This document shows positions 19,201-26,859 of a stretch of 64,000 bases of DNA, piece after piece. Numbering within the stretch: position 1 is the first letter of the stretch; each line of letters starts with the position of its first letter. The notes under the pieces are model-generated. The model searched no databases. It had not been told where the DNA came from and was given only the letters and a program-made list of their open reading frames with translations. The DNA is from Arthrobacter sp. 9V (lineage in GTDB: Bacteria; Actinomycetota; Actinomycetes; Actinomycetales; Micrococcaceae). A program made the position numbers and the translations under genes. The stretch lies in the NCBI RefSeq assembly GCF_902506065.1, contig NZ_LR732912.1, positions 218,529 through 282,528 of the forward strand, given 5' to 3'.

Positions 19201-20319
19201 CCCGGCGCCACGCGGGTCTTTACTGCTCATGATGCCGCAGTGACTGGTCAGTACCACAACACGGCCACAGCTACGGCTACGGCTACGGATGCAGAAGGCA
19301 CCCCTTTGGCTCAGCAGCCCGCGCCAGTCAACGCTGAGTCCTGGTACGTGGGCGGAGACGCCGGGTTGTCCGTTGTTAAGACAACCAATGGTGAGGATGT
19401 TGAGGCTGCTCCGGGGCCGCAGGTGGTCCCGGGCAGTGAGGTCAAATGGTCCTACACCGTGAGGAACACCGGCGACGTTGTTCTCAAGGATGTCCTGGTT
19501 GTGGATAAGGACAGTGCCGGCAATGAAGTGTTCTCCGGAACGGTTCCATCATTGGCGCCCGGTGCCTCTGTTGAGCTGACTGCACAGGGCAAGGCCGTCA
19601 AGGGTCAGTACAAGAACACTGTGACGGCGTCCGCTGCCAACCCCCTGGGTGGTTCGGATCTGAGTGCCGCTGATGATTCGTACTACTTCGGTGCCGTGCC
19701 CGGGCTGAAGGTGGACAAGCTGGTCTCCGCTCACCAAGAAGGTCCGTGGAGCGAGGTTGTCACCATTGATGCAGCTCAGACGGTGTACTGGCAGTTCACT
19801 GTCACCAACACCGGCAATACTGTGCTCAAGGACGTCCGATTCGACGACCCCGCCCTCGGGGCCATCGAGCCGGTTGCCACACTGGCACCCGGCCAGGCGG
19901 CCAGCCGTGTCGTCGCCCAGACCAATGTCATGGAGTCCTACATCAACGTAGTGTCTGCGTCTGCGACGGCGCCGGGTGGAGACGAGGTTACAGGGAGCGA
20001 CACGGGTGAGGTGATTGTGAAGCCAGTGGTGGTTGTTCCTCCCGTCAGCACGGTCACAGATCCTCCCGCAACGACGAGCCCCACGGCTCCCGCCGCTCCC
20101 ACGGCTTCCGCTGCTCCCACCGCGACGAGTCCCGCTGCTCCCACCCCGACGAGTCCCACGGCTCCCGCAACGACGAGCCCCACGGCTCCCGCTGCAGCCA
20201 CCGGGAACCTGCCTGACACCGGTGCCTCCGGCGTCATGGTGGGACTGTCTGCGGCGGTAGTGCTTTTGATTGCCGGAGGCTTGGCACTGGTTGCCAGCCG
20301 TCGGCGCAGGGCCGCCTAA
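16249..20319 (+). CDS. Large LPXTG-anchored surface protein with DUF11-like repeats
   Basis: A 1356-residue secreted wall protein. The ATG at 16249 has AAGGGAG upstream; the frame is open for 66 more codons but without a signal. A long basic n-region (PRIPPSRRRSV) precedes a hydrophobic core and an AMA cleavage site near residue 64. At least four DUF11-like beta modules, with the motif VTNTGNTxLxxVxxxD, occupy about residues 750-1250. A Pro/Thr/Ser/Ala stalk follows. The sorting signal LPDTG is at about 1321-1325, then a membrane helix and RRRR. Sortase would link it to peptidoglycan; no sortase gene is in the window. It probably serves adhesion or envelope structure, which is inference. Confidence 0.9.
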   Translation: MSALQSWGRFGRREKSPDSRRGSTAKPRIPPSRRRSVMQIPAAALAIAVSAGSLMLGVSPAMAAAGDFTISLSAPETVPLSQNYNYTATVDFSGVDSSHPASGVAMTTTLPEGTTFAGLPTGGSSPVLSHSYDPATRVLSMVLGETTEDLVSVVYTVSQVENELKYEGFPLNTEMTGTGGPSGEVTSGPVTSKVTGPHDYRAEKTATTITGSTHREVTYRFNVCSEESYLSFSAYEQKLTDVFPAGAEFASASGGLGAWDTSAWPTATWTNDERYDHTGYCLDRSNTGIWLTVRYPDDVAGWEDGQRPPVNTVTLETTDANGVVRAGTPAASQGPVFSPAGGVTTAIEKSSGGQTSAGMISRNTYVNASYLGPRNSPRAEDLVVTDSGTAGSPSEKWFHHNDVTAINVAFSPVLATEDLPYTLEYQTDYSDAWQTFTPAKPSTSVNLSLTVQNTGSSSWESFNGNNTLNLSPGTVLTGWRISVAPGNEDVPVGSEVRTTVGSVPVFRDITEGVVAANSPAGVPPGPVNNTATLKAGSLTGEASDVFTPVDSVYLTTNVSAPSVLSVGDNGTIRAGIVNQNPSETYKDAEMSVVLPCGVQYDPTKTITPVTDLSVGVEPIPTIGKGVSVNSTSRVTDADGCELQVITFTFDQISPMRDPKEASDRKVENTGWQYDVPVTVLAKAYQPTASSVQVESYASSADPRFIGLADGGTAGETVPMIGYAPFFSDDVYNFDAARTSIAKATDQASINIAGGLLLDKLSGTSATGPWSLATTVDKAAFWQVYVSNVLPNPVTGATLFDRLPSAATGDDFDVVLSGAVTGAPAGAKIEYSADATNATSGSWSTDPVNATAFRMFVDVLATGDDFTLVVPTKVAGNPGFGAKATNVLVATGTYNGEAVQFATNEAAVNVAGSPALNIVKKTNGTVYSSAPGAMVANGSDVTWTYEVTNTGNTPLSNVAVSDAFSAGDGSTGTLGPTSSETGALAPGATRVFTAHDAAVTGQYHNTATATATATDAEGTPLAQQPAPVNAESWYVGGDAGLSVVKTTNGEDVEAAPGPQVVPGSEVKWSYTVRNTGDVVLKDVLVVDKDSAGNEVFSGTVPSLAPGASVELTAQGKAVKGQYKNTVTASAANPLGGSDLSAADDSYYFGAVPGLKVDKLVSAHQEGPWSEVVTIDAAQTVYWQFTVTNTGNTVLKDVRFDDPALGAIEPVATLAPGQAASRVVAQTNVMESYINVVSASATAPGGDEVTGSDTGEVIVKPVVVVPPVSTVTDPPATTSPTAPAAPTASAAPTATSPAAPTPTSPTAPATTSPTAPAAATGNLPDTGASGVMVGLSAAVVLLIAGGLALVASRRRRAA

Positions 20320-20360
20320 CGCAGGCCGCCTAGCGCCTGGCCGGAGGTGAATTAAAACAG

Positions 20361-20394
20361 CGACGTCGGCACCCAAGCCTGGGTGCCGACGTCG
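20361..20394. terminator. Bidirectional terminator hairpin
   Basis: Perfect 15-base arms CGACGTCGGCACCCA and TGGGTGCCGACGTCG around AGCC lie between the convergent surface-protein and permease genes. TGGTTT follows on the plus strand and AATTTTAATT-like sequence is nearby on the other. A decayed copy of this hairpin lies at 53315-53346. Confidence 0.85.
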
Positions 20395-20415
20395 TGGTTT
20401 CTGGGCGTTGAGGCC

Positions 20416-21888
20416 TTAGCGCGTTGTTGCGGTTGCTGCTGTGGTTTCGGTTTCGGCCATCGCCTTCCATTCGGCCACGCGGGCCTGATGCAGGGGCGAC
20501 CTCCGGACAATCGCGTAAGCCACACCGAGGATGGCGAACCAGATGGGTGTCACCAGCAGGGCGGTGAGCGTGTCCGGCTGGGTGGTCAGGGCCCAGACCA
20601 GGAATGCGAAGAACGCGAACACCACCCACACCATGGGGATGCCGCCGGGCATCTTGAACGGAGAGGCAGCGTGCTGTTCGGGGCGGCGTTTGCGGTACAC
20701 GAGGTAGCTGGCCAGGATGATGGACCAGACGAACATGAAGCAGACCGCAGACACGGTGGTTACCATGTCGAAGGCCACGCCAACGTCCTTGCCGGCGTAC
20801 AAAAGTGCGACGCCGGCCAGCAAGAGGACGCAGGACAGGAACAGTGCGTTTTGGGGTACTTTGCGGCTGGAGAGGCGGCCGAAGAGTTTGGGTGCGTCGC
20901 CGTCGTTGGCCAGGCCGTAGACCATGCGGGACGTTGAGTAGATGCCCGAGTTGGCAGAGGACATGGCCGAGGTGAGGACCACGAGGTTGACCACGGTAGC
21001 CGCCATTCCCAAGCCTGCCAGGGAGAACATGGCAATGAACGGGCTCTGGCCGGCTTTGAACTCGGTCCACGGGGTGACGGACATGAGGATGATGAGTGCG
21101 CCCACGTAGAAGAGCATGACGCGAAGGGGGATTGCGTTGATGGCGCGGGGGAGGTTGTGTTCCGGGTTCTTGGTTTCGGCGGCGGCCGTACCCACCAACT
21201 CGATGCCCACGAACGCGAACACGGCGATCTGGAAGCCTGCCACGAAGCCCATGAATTCCTTGGGGAAGAAGCCGCCGTGGCTCCAAAGGTTGGTGAAGCT
21301 CGCCGTTCCCGCGTTGGATTGGAAGCCGGTGAAGATCATCACCAAGCCCACGACGATCAGGGCCACGATGGCAACGATTTTGATGAGCGCGAACCAGAAC
21401 TCTGTCTCACCGAAGGCCTTCACAGTTGGCAGGTTCAGGAGGAGCAGGATGATGATGGTGGCCAGACCCGGGATCCAGAGCTGGATTCCCGGCCAGAGTT
21501 CGTCGGCGTAGCCCGCAATGGCGATGACGTCTGCAACGCCGGTGACTACCCAGCAGAACCAGTATGTCCAGCCGGTGAAGAAGCCTGCCCACGGCCCGAG
21601 GAGGTCGCCCGCGAAATCGCTGAAGGACTTGTAGTTCAGGTTGGAAAGCAGCAGCTGGCCCATGGCACGCATGACGAAGAACAGCATGAAGCCGATGATC
21701 ATGTACACGAAGATCACGGAGGGTCCGGCTACGGAGATGGTTTTGCCGGAGCCCATGAAGAGGCCGGTTCCGATTGCGCCGCCGATGGCGAGGAGCTGGA
21801 TGTGGCGGTTGCTGAGCGAGCGTGACAGGTGGGGCTCGCTGTCCCTGCTGGAGGCGCGGAGTAACTCCGGTGTTGTCTGGTCGGACAT
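20416..21888 (-). CDS. Amino acid permease, CycA-like (D-serine/D-alanine/glycine)
   Basis: A 490-residue amino acid-polyamine-organocation permease with about 12 membrane helices. The N-terminal family motif is IQLLAIGGAIGTGLFMGSGK, followed by AGPSVIFVYMIIGFMLF and, later, VGIELVGTAAAETKNPE. The combination with YWFCWVVTGVAD and KVPQNALF is close to CycA, which takes up D-alanine, D-serine and glycine. Substrate assignment is from pattern only. The ATG at 21888 (MSDQTT) has GAAGGG upstream; an in-frame start 33 bases earlier is less likely. It is a single-gene unit. Confidence 0.85.
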   Translation of the reverse strand: MSDQTTPELLRASSRDSEPHLSRSLSNRHIQLLAIGGAIGTGLFMGSGKTISVAGPSVIFVYMIIGFMLFFVMRAMGQLLLSNLNYKSFSDFAGDLLGPWAGFFTGWTYWFCWVVTGVADVIAIAGYADELWPGIQLWIPGLATIIILLLLNLPTVKAFGETEFWFALIKIVAIVALIVVGLVMIFTGFQSNAGTASFTNLWSHGGFFPKEFMGFVAGFQIAVFAFVGIELVGTAAAETKNPEHNLPRAINAIPLRVMLFYVGALIILMSVTPWTEFKAGQSPFIAMFSLAGLGMAATVVNLVVLTSAMSSANSGIYSTSRMVYGLANDGDAPKLFGRLSSRKVPQNALFLSCVLLLAGVALLYAGKDVGVAFDMVTTVSAVCFMFVWSIILASYLVYRKRRPEQHAASPFKMPGGIPMVWVVFAFFAFLVWALTTQPDTLTALLVTPIWFAILGVAYAIVRRSPLHQARVAEWKAMAETETTAATATTR

Positions 21889-21999
21889 TAGATCAAGAAC
21901 CCTTCGAAGGACCCGCCACAATAGTGACGGCCGTTACAAATGTGTTCGATAAAGCTATAGCTAATGTCTGGCCGATGGCCAATCGGTCTGCATGGCGAA

Positions 22000-22024
22000 A
22001 GCCCCTCCTGTGGAAAGAGGAGCT
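22000..22024 (-). terminator. Terminator after the DrrB-type permease
   Basis: On the minus strand AGCTCCTC-TTTCCACAG-GAGGGGCT forms an 8-bp stem (one G-U) followed by TTTCG, about 50 bases past the permease stop. Confidence 0.5.
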
Positions 22025-22072
22025 TCAGCCCTTGTTCTGCCTGGCGGCATAGCGGCAGTACCTCAGTGATAC

Positions 22073-22834
22073 CTAGGCGATCTGACGCTTGTAGGCGGCC
22101 GTGGCGAAGGCGTAGGAGACAACGAGGATCCCCAGGCACCAGGCCAGGGCTACCCAGATGTCGCCGCCCACCGGACGCTGGGCGAACAGATCCTGAATGG
22201 TGTTCACTATGGATGTCACAGGCTGGTTTTCGGCGAACCACCGGACCGGACCGGGCATGGTTTCCGTGGGGACGAAGGCCGAGCTGATAAACGGCAGGAA
22301 GATCAGCGGATAGGAGAAACCGCCTGCGCCGTCAACGGACTTCGCTGAGAGGCCCGCGATAATCGCTATCCAGGTCAGGGCCAGAGTGAAGAGTGCCAGG
22401 ATGCCCGCCACGGCCAACCAGTCCAGCACGTTGGCCGAACTGCGGAATCCCATGAGGAGCGCCACCAGCACGATGATCACCAGCGAGAGTCCGTTGGCCA
22501 CCAACGACGTCAGGACATGCGCCCAGAGAACTGACGAGCGTGCAATCGGCATGGACTGGAACCGCTCAAAGATACCGCTTTGCATGTCCGTGAACAACCG
22601 GACTGCTGTGTAGGCGATCCCGGACGCAATGGCGATCAGCATGATGCCCGGGAGCAGGTAGTTGACGTAGTTCTCGGTGTCGGTCCTGATGGCACCGCCG
22701 AAGACGTAGACGAACAGCAGCATGAGGGCGACCGGCGTGATCGCCGTGGTGATGATGGTGTCAACGCTGCGGAAGATGTGCCGCATGGAGCGGCCCAGCA
22801 GGACCGAGGTGTCTGCGAAGAAATGGGTGCTCAT
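22073..22834 (-). CDS. ABC-2 type transporter permease (DrrB-like)
   Basis: A 253-residue membrane protein with six predicted helices. It carries the ABC-2/DrrB pattern: SMRHIFRSVDTIITTAITPV, LFVYVFGGAIRTDTENYVNY, MQSGIFERFQSMPIARSSV and FISSAFVPTETMPGPVRWFA. With the adjacent ATPase it forms an exporter of the daunorubicin-resistance type, which removes drugs or lipids. It overlaps the ATPase gene by four bases (ATGA). No antibiotic biosynthesis genes are present, so it is probably a defence or envelope exporter. Confidence 0.92.
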   Translation of the reverse strand: MSTHFFADTSVLLGRSMRHIFRSVDTIITTAITPVALMLLFVYVFGGAIRTDTENYVNYLLPGIMLIAIASGIAYTAVRLFTDMQSGIFERFQSMPIARSSVLWAHVLTSLVANGLSLVIIVLVALLMGFRSSANVLDWLAVAGILALFTLALTWIAIIAGLSAKSVDGAGGFSYPLIFLPFISSAFVPTETMPGPVRWFAENQPVTSIVNTIQDLFAQRPVGGDIWVALAWCLGILVVSYAFATAAYKRQIA

Positions 22835-23640
22835 GACCTGTCCTTTACCGACTCGTTGTTGCTGGCCACAGGGTTGTTACCCGCTTGGGCGCCGCTGCCC
22901 ACCAGAGCCAGGAAGATGTCCTCCAGGCTCGGCTGCTTTTCGACGTACTCGATCTTGGCCGGTGGGAGCAATTGCTTGAGCTCGGCAAGGGTGCCGTTGG
23001 CGATGATGCGTCCCTCATGCAGGATGGCGATTCGGTCTGCGAGTTGTTCAGCTTCATCGAGATACTGCGTGGTGAGCAGGACGGTGGTCCCTCGCTTGGC
23101 AAGGTTCTTGACGATATGCCACACCTCCAGGCGAGCCTCGGGATCAAGGCCCGTAGTGGGTTCGTCCAGGAAAATCACCTCGGGGTTGCCGATCAAACTC
23201 ATCGCGATGTCCAGACGCCTGCGCATGCCGCCCGAATAGCCCGCCACTTTGCGGGACCCGGCCTCGGTAAGGCTGAACTGCGCCAGCAGGTGGTCCGCAA
23301 TCTGACCCGGATTCTTCAAGTGACGCAGCTTCGCCACCAAAACCAGGTTCTCTTTGCCGGAGAGAACCTCGTCCACTGCCGCGAACTGCCCGGTCAAGCT
23401 AATGGACTGCCTCACCTGGAGCGACTCAGTGGCCACATCAAAGCCTTCGACGGCGGCCGAGCCGGCATCGGCTTTCAGTAGCGTGGAGAGGATCTTCACC
23501 ATGGTGGTCTTGCCAGCACCGTTGGATCCCAGAAGAGCAAAGATACTTCCCGGTGATACCTCAAAGTCCACACCCCGGAGTACATGGAGGTCCTTGTAGG
23601 ACTTCTCAATACCCTCTACCCGGATTGCTGCGGTGGTCAT
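22831..23640 (-). CDS. ABC transporter ATP-binding protein (DrrA-like)
   Basis: A 269-residue ATPase for the adjoining permease. Walker A is GSNGAGKTT, the signature is YSGGMRRRLDIAMSL (the GGMRRRLD form typical of DrrA), Walker B is VIFLDEPTTGLDP, and the switch His is replaced by Gln in LLTTQYLDEAEQLAD, as usual in this subfamily. A short C-terminal domain (PSLEDIFLALVG) is also DrrA-like. It overlaps both neighbours by four bases, giving a tightly coupled operon padR-DUF1048-ATPase-permease. Confidence 0.95.
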   Translation of the reverse strand: MTTAAIRVEGIEKSYKDLHVLRGVDFEVSPGSIFALLGSNGAGKTTMVKILSTLLKADAGSAAVEGFDVATESLQVRQSISLTGQFAAVDEVLSGKENLVLVAKLRHLKNPGQIADHLLAQFSLTEAGSRKVAGYSGGMRRRLDIAMSLIGNPEVIFLDEPTTGLDPEARLEVWHIVKNLAKRGTTVLLTTQYLDEAEQLADRIAILHEGRIIANGTLAELKQLLPPAKIEYVEKQPSLEDIFLALVGSGAQAGNNPVASNNESVKDRS

Positions 23641-24002
23641 GATTCCGCCTCTTTCGCTTTATCAATTGCCTTGTTGAGGCGCTCGCGTTCTTTGTCGATC
23701 CAGCGTTTTCCGCCGTAGGCCTGGGCGAAGCTCTCGGCGAACTCGATCGGATCTCCACCCACGATTTCGCTGACCGGAATGCCGTCCACCGCGGCTCGTT
23801 CCCAGAGGTCGGCCAGATCGGAAATCATCTGCACCATGGTGTCGCCGTCAGTGACGCCGCCGTAGTACGTCAAATAGCGGTTGAAGGCTGTAGCCACTGC
23901 GAGGTACGGCTCAGGCAGGGCATCAAGCCGGGCCTTCGCTTGCTTGTACTGCTTCTTCTGCTCGAGTGATCCGGTGACCAGTTCGATCCATTTCGCTGCC
24001 AT
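23637..24002 (-). CDS. DUF1048 family protein
   Basis: A 121-residue soluble protein matching DUF1048 (start WIELVTGSLEQKKQYKQAKA, then ALPEPYLAVATAFNRYLTYYG). It is predicted all-helical, with a C-terminal charged helix (DKERERLNKAIDKAKEAE). Members of this family recur between PadR regulators and DrrAB-type exporters; their biochemical role is not established. Here it sits one base after the PadR stop and overlaps the ATPase gene by four bases. Confidence 0.88.
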   Translation of the reverse strand: MAAKWIELVTGSLEQKKQYKQAKARLDALPEPYLAVATAFNRYLTYYGGVTDGDTMVQMISDLADLWERAAVDGIPVSEIVGGDPIEFAESFAQAYGGKRWIDKERERLNKAIDKAKEAES

Positions 24003-24003
24003 G

Positions 24004-24333
24004 CTATTTTCCTTCCTTGCGGAGCTCTTCGATCCGTCCGGACAAGAAGCTCCATGTGTTCCAGAATTCGTTCAGTTCTTTTTCGCCCTGCGTGTTGAGC
24101 GTGTACACCTTGCGGGGCGGGCCCTTTTCGGACGGCCGCTTTTCAACGTCCACCAGCCCTTTTTGCTCGATCCTGACCAGCAACGCGTACACGGTGCCTT
24201 CAGCGATCTCGGTAAATCCCTGCTCCCGGAGCAGCGTGGTGATCTCGTATCCGTACGCTGCCTTTCCGGTCAGGAGGGCCAAAACGATGCCCTCCAATGT
24301 GCCTTTGAGCATCTCCGTCATCTGCTTGCCCAT
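24004..24333 (-). CDS. PadR-family transcriptional regulator
   Basis: A 109-residue winged-helix repressor of the PadR subfamily: ILALLTGKAAYGYEITTLLRE-type helix, EGTVYALLVRIEQKGLVDVE recognition helix, and the wing GPPRKVYTLNTQGEKEL. It is the first gene of the exporter operon and is expected to repress it until the exported compound binds. The upstream region carries two CACTAC..AGTA copies as candidate operators. Confidence 0.92.
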   Translation of the reverse strand: MGKQMTEMLKGTLEGIVLALLTGKAAYGYEITTLLREQGFTEIAEGTVYALLVRIEQKGLVDVEKRPSEKGPPRKVYTLNTQGEKELNEFWNTWSFLSGRIEELRKEGK

Positions 24334-24346
24334 CGGACACCTCCCT

Positions 24347-24381
24347 CACTACTCAGTATTACTAGCTACCACTACATAGTA
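24347..24381 (-). promoter_or_regulatory. Candidate PadR operator, two direct half-sites
   Basis: CACTACTCAGTA (24347-24358) and CACTACATAGTA (24370-24381) lie 23 bases apart, i.e. two helical turns, just ahead of padR. Each is itself nearly palindromic (ACTA..TAGT). Function is inferred from position. Confidence 0.55.
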
Positions 24382-24446
24382 GAACTAGGTACCGGTACTT
24401 AGCAACACTGAGTTCCGAGGTATTTCGGCTGGAATGGCATGCTGGG

Positions 24447-24962
24447 ATGGTGACTACTCAATCCAGTGCCGAACCCGCCCTGCTGACCGCCGCCGTCGAG
24501 CATGGAACTTTCACCCTCCGGCGTGCCCGCAAGGGCGACGTTCCGCGCATCCTGGAGCTGCTTGTGGATGATCAACTGGGCGCCAGGCGTGAGAATCTTG
24601 ACGATCCAGCGCCGTATGAGCGTGCATTTGAGGCGATCGACGCCGACCCGGCGCATCTTCTGGTGGTGGGCGAACTGGAGGGGGAGGTGGTTGCCACCTT
24701 CCAGCTCAGCTACATCCCGGGCTTGTCCCGGAAGGGGTCCTGGCGCGCGCAGATTGAAGCGGTTCGGGTCTCGGATGCCCTGAGGGGTCAGGGCGTTGGG
24801 GCGTTGATGATTCAGTGGGCGATCGATCAGGCGCGGGATCGCGGTTGTTCCCTGGTGCAGCTCACTACGGATAAGTCCCGGGTGGCCGCGCATCGCTTCT
24901 ACGAGCGGCTGGGCTTTGCTGCCAGTCACGAGGGCATGAAGCTAATCCTCTTACCCAACTGA
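24447..24962 (+). CDS. GNAT-family N-acetyltransferase
   Basis: A 171-residue acetyl-CoA-dependent acetyltransferase. The fold is recognisable: FTLRRARKGDVPRILELLVDD at the N-terminus, then the acetyl-CoA-binding segment IEAVRVSDALRGQGVGALM (Q/RxxGxG/A form), and AHRFYERLGFAASHEGMKL at the end. The substrate is unknown; related proteins acetylate small amines, antibiotics or protein N-termini. It is a single-gene unit between padR (divergent) and a perfect terminator. Confidence 0.88.
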   Translation: MVTTQSSAEPALLTAAVEHGTFTLRRARKGDVPRILELLVDDQLGARRENLDDPAPYERAFEAIDADPAHLLVVGELEGEVVATFQLSYIPGLSRKGSWRAQIEAVRVSDALRGQGVGALMIQWAIDQARDRGCSLVQLTTDKSRVAAHRFYERLGFAASHEGMKLILLPN

Positions 24963-24970
24963 GTAGCAGT

Positions 24971-25002
24971 TCAGGTCGTTCCCAGCGCTGGGAACGACCT
25001 GA
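24971..25002 (+). terminator. Perfect palindromic terminator
   Basis: The 32-base perfect palindrome TCAGGTCGTTCCCAGC and its complement begins eight bases past the GNAT stop codon. Confidence 0.8.
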
Positions 25003-25029
25003 TCTGCGACCTTCTTGGGTGCATTGCCG

Positions 25030-25067
25030 TTGACATTTAGGTACCCTAACTATTAGGCTACCTAAAT
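25030..25067 (+). promoter_or_regulatory. Promoter and MarR operator before the MarR gene
   Basis: A consensus TTGACA (25030-25035) overlaps the left arm of an inverted repeat, ATTTAGGTA (25035-25043) and TACCTAAAT (25059-25067), with a 15-base spacer. The right arm ends directly at the ATG. A regulator bound here would block its own promoter. Confidence 0.7.
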
Positions 25068-25508
25068 ATGAACACCTTTGATCCCCGGTTATTGGACCTG
25101 GCCCAGGAATTCCGCGAGTCGCTCAGGCTCGGCGTCTACATGTTCCGCCGCCTCGATCCGGAGGGTGAACTCACCGCCGCACAGCTCAGTCTGCTGTCCA
25201 TGATTTCCGACGGCGGCCTCCGCGTGGGCGATATTGCCAAGAACCTGGGCATCAAAGTCCCCAGCGCCACCGAGCAAATCATCAAACTCGAACGGGCGAG
25301 CCTCATCACCCGCCAGCCCGACCCCGACGACTCACGAGCCGTTCGAGTGGTCATAAGCCAGGCAGGGACAGCCGCCGTCGAGTCCGCCAACCAGAGGCGA
25401 AATGCCATGGTGGCCGAGCTGCTCCAAGAGCTCAGCAGCGAAGAAATCGAGCATCTCGCATCCGCGCTGCCCGTGATCGCCAAGCTCAACAGCTCGTTCC
25501 AGAACTAA
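25068..25508 (+). CDS. MarR-family transcriptional regulator
   Basis: A 146-residue winged-helix regulator. The core is LTAAQLSLLSMISDGGLRVGDIAKNLGI, KVPSATEQIIKLERASLITR and the wing PDPDDSRAVRVVISQAG. It precedes an MFS transporter by 31 bases on the same strand, and the strong inverted repeat over its own promoter predicts autoregulation and control of the pump. The start ATG has no Shine-Dalgarno sequence and abuts the operator, so the transcript may be leaderless. Confidence 0.9.
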   Translation: MNTFDPRLLDLAQEFRESLRLGVYMFRRLDPEGELTAAQLSLLSMISDGGLRVGDIAKNLGIKVPSATEQIIKLERASLITRQPDPDDSRAVRVVISQAGTAAVESANQRRNAMVAELLQELSSEEIEHLASALPVIAKLNSSFQN

Positions 25509-25539
25509 ACGCAGAAAAGCACCGACAAGGAGCACGTGA

Positions 25540-26778
25540 ATGTCACGCCAGTTGGCTGACGCTTCAGCAAGCGCCGAAACAACTATTGAAACCACCCTGG
25601 AAGCTGAGAAGGCTTCCTTCCTTAAGCAGCCCAAGGCGGTGTGGGCCACTGCGCTCGCGGCCGTTTTCGCGTTCATGGGCATTGGACTCGTAGACCCGAT
25701 TCTTCCCGCGATTGCCAAAAATCTTGAGGCATCCACCAGTGAAGTCTCGCTGCTTTTCACCAGTTACTTCCTGGTCACCGCAATAGCCATGTTGATCAGT
25801 GGATTCGTGTCCTCCCGGATCGGTGGAAAGAAGACGCTGCTGATCGGCTTGGCGATCATCGTGGTGTTCGCATCGTTGTCCGGTCTGTCCGGCAGTGTTG
25901 AACAGCTGGTGGGATTCCGGGCGGGGTGGGGTCTCGGCAACGCACTATTCGTTGCCACGGCACTGGCAGTGATCGTGGGTGTGGCCAGCGGCGGAACCGG
26001 CACAGCCATCATTCTCTACGAAGCAGCACTGGGCCTGGGGATCTCGCTCGGCCCTTTGCTGGGTGCCCTCTTGGGTGGCTGGCAGTGGCGGGCTCCGTTC
26101 TTCGGCACAGCAGTACTTATGGCCGCGGCCTTCATCGCGTTGCTGGCCTTGCTGCCCAAAACACCCGCCCCGGCTAAGAAATCCCGGCTGAGGGATCCAT
26201 TGCTGGCGCTGGGGCACAAGGGCCTGCGCACCACTGCAGCCAGCGCGCTGTTCTACAACTACGGCTTCTTCACCATTCTGGCCTTCACGCCGTTCATTCT
26301 GGGCATGGACGCCTATGGCATTGGGGGAGTGTTCTTCGGCTGGGGTGTTGCAGTGGCTGTCTTCTCGGTGTTCGTGGCACCGGCTCTCCAGAAGCGGTTC
26401 GGCGCCGTCAAAGTCCTCACCGGCACGCTCGCGGCGCTCATGCTCGACCTGATCGGTCTGGGACTGGCCGCCGGGCACTCGGTGACGGCCGTCGTCGTAC
26501 TTGTCATCGTGGCTGGTGCACTGCTGGGCATCAACAACACGGTCTATACGGAACTGGCCATGGGCGTTTCCGATTCGCCCCGACCCGTTGCCTCCGCCGG
26601 TTACAACTTTGTGCGCTGGATGGGCGGCGCGCTGGCACCCTTCGCGGCCGCCCAGCTGGGCGAGCACTTCGGCCCACAGGTACCGTTCTTCGCCGGTGCA
26701 GCGGCCATGGTGATTGCCATCCTGGTTGCTTTCGGAGGACGTGGATACTTGAAATCCCACGAGCCGCACCTGGTTTAG
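25540..26778 (+). CDS. MFS transporter (drug exporter type)
   Basis: A 412-residue, 12-helix major facilitator. Diagnostic parts are AFMGIGLVDPILPAIAKNLEAS in helix 1, SGFVSSRIGGKKTLLIGLA at the first cytoplasmic loop, and GVASGGTGTAIILYEAALGLGISLGP-like motif C of drug/H+ antiporters. The N-terminal 25 residues are soluble and acidic. Control by the upstream MarR is likely, and the gene ends at a strong bidirectional terminator. The exported compound is unknown. Confidence 0.9.
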   Translation: MSRQLADASASAETTIETTLEAEKASFLKQPKAVWATALAAVFAFMGIGLVDPILPAIAKNLEASTSEVSLLFTSYFLVTAIAMLISGFVSSRIGGKKTLLIGLAIIVVFASLSGLSGSVEQLVGFRAGWGLGNALFVATALAVIVGVASGGTGTAIILYEAALGLGISLGPLLGALLGGWQWRAPFFGTAVLMAAAFIALLALLPKTPAPAKKSRLRDPLLALGHKGLRTTAASALFYNYGFFTILAFTPFILGMDAYGIGGVFFGWGVAVAVFSVFVAPALQKRFGAVKVLTGTLAALMLDLIGLGLAAGHSVTAVVVLVIVAGALLGINNTVYTELAMGVSDSPRPVASAGYNFVRWMGGALAPFAAAQLGEHFGPQVPFFAGAAAMVIAILVAFGGRGYLKSHEPHLV

Positions 26779-26794
26779 CGTGTCCCTAACCCCA

Positions 26795-26839
26795 AAAAAG
26801 CCCGGCGGATTTGAACTGATCAAATCCGCCGGGCTTTTT
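26795..26839. terminator. Bidirectional rho-independent terminator
   Basis: Arms AAAAAGCCCGGCGGATTTGA and its complement surround a 5-base loop. T-tracts follow on both strands. It serves the MFS pump on the plus strand and the sugar porter on the minus strand. Confidence 0.95.
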
Positions 26840-26859
26840 GTGCGCTACTTCGCTTCGCG

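Noticed and set aside
22073..24333. Antibiotic biosynthesis self-resistance locus
   Set aside because: The DrrAB-like exporter has PadR and DUF1048 partners but no biosynthetic genes nearby.
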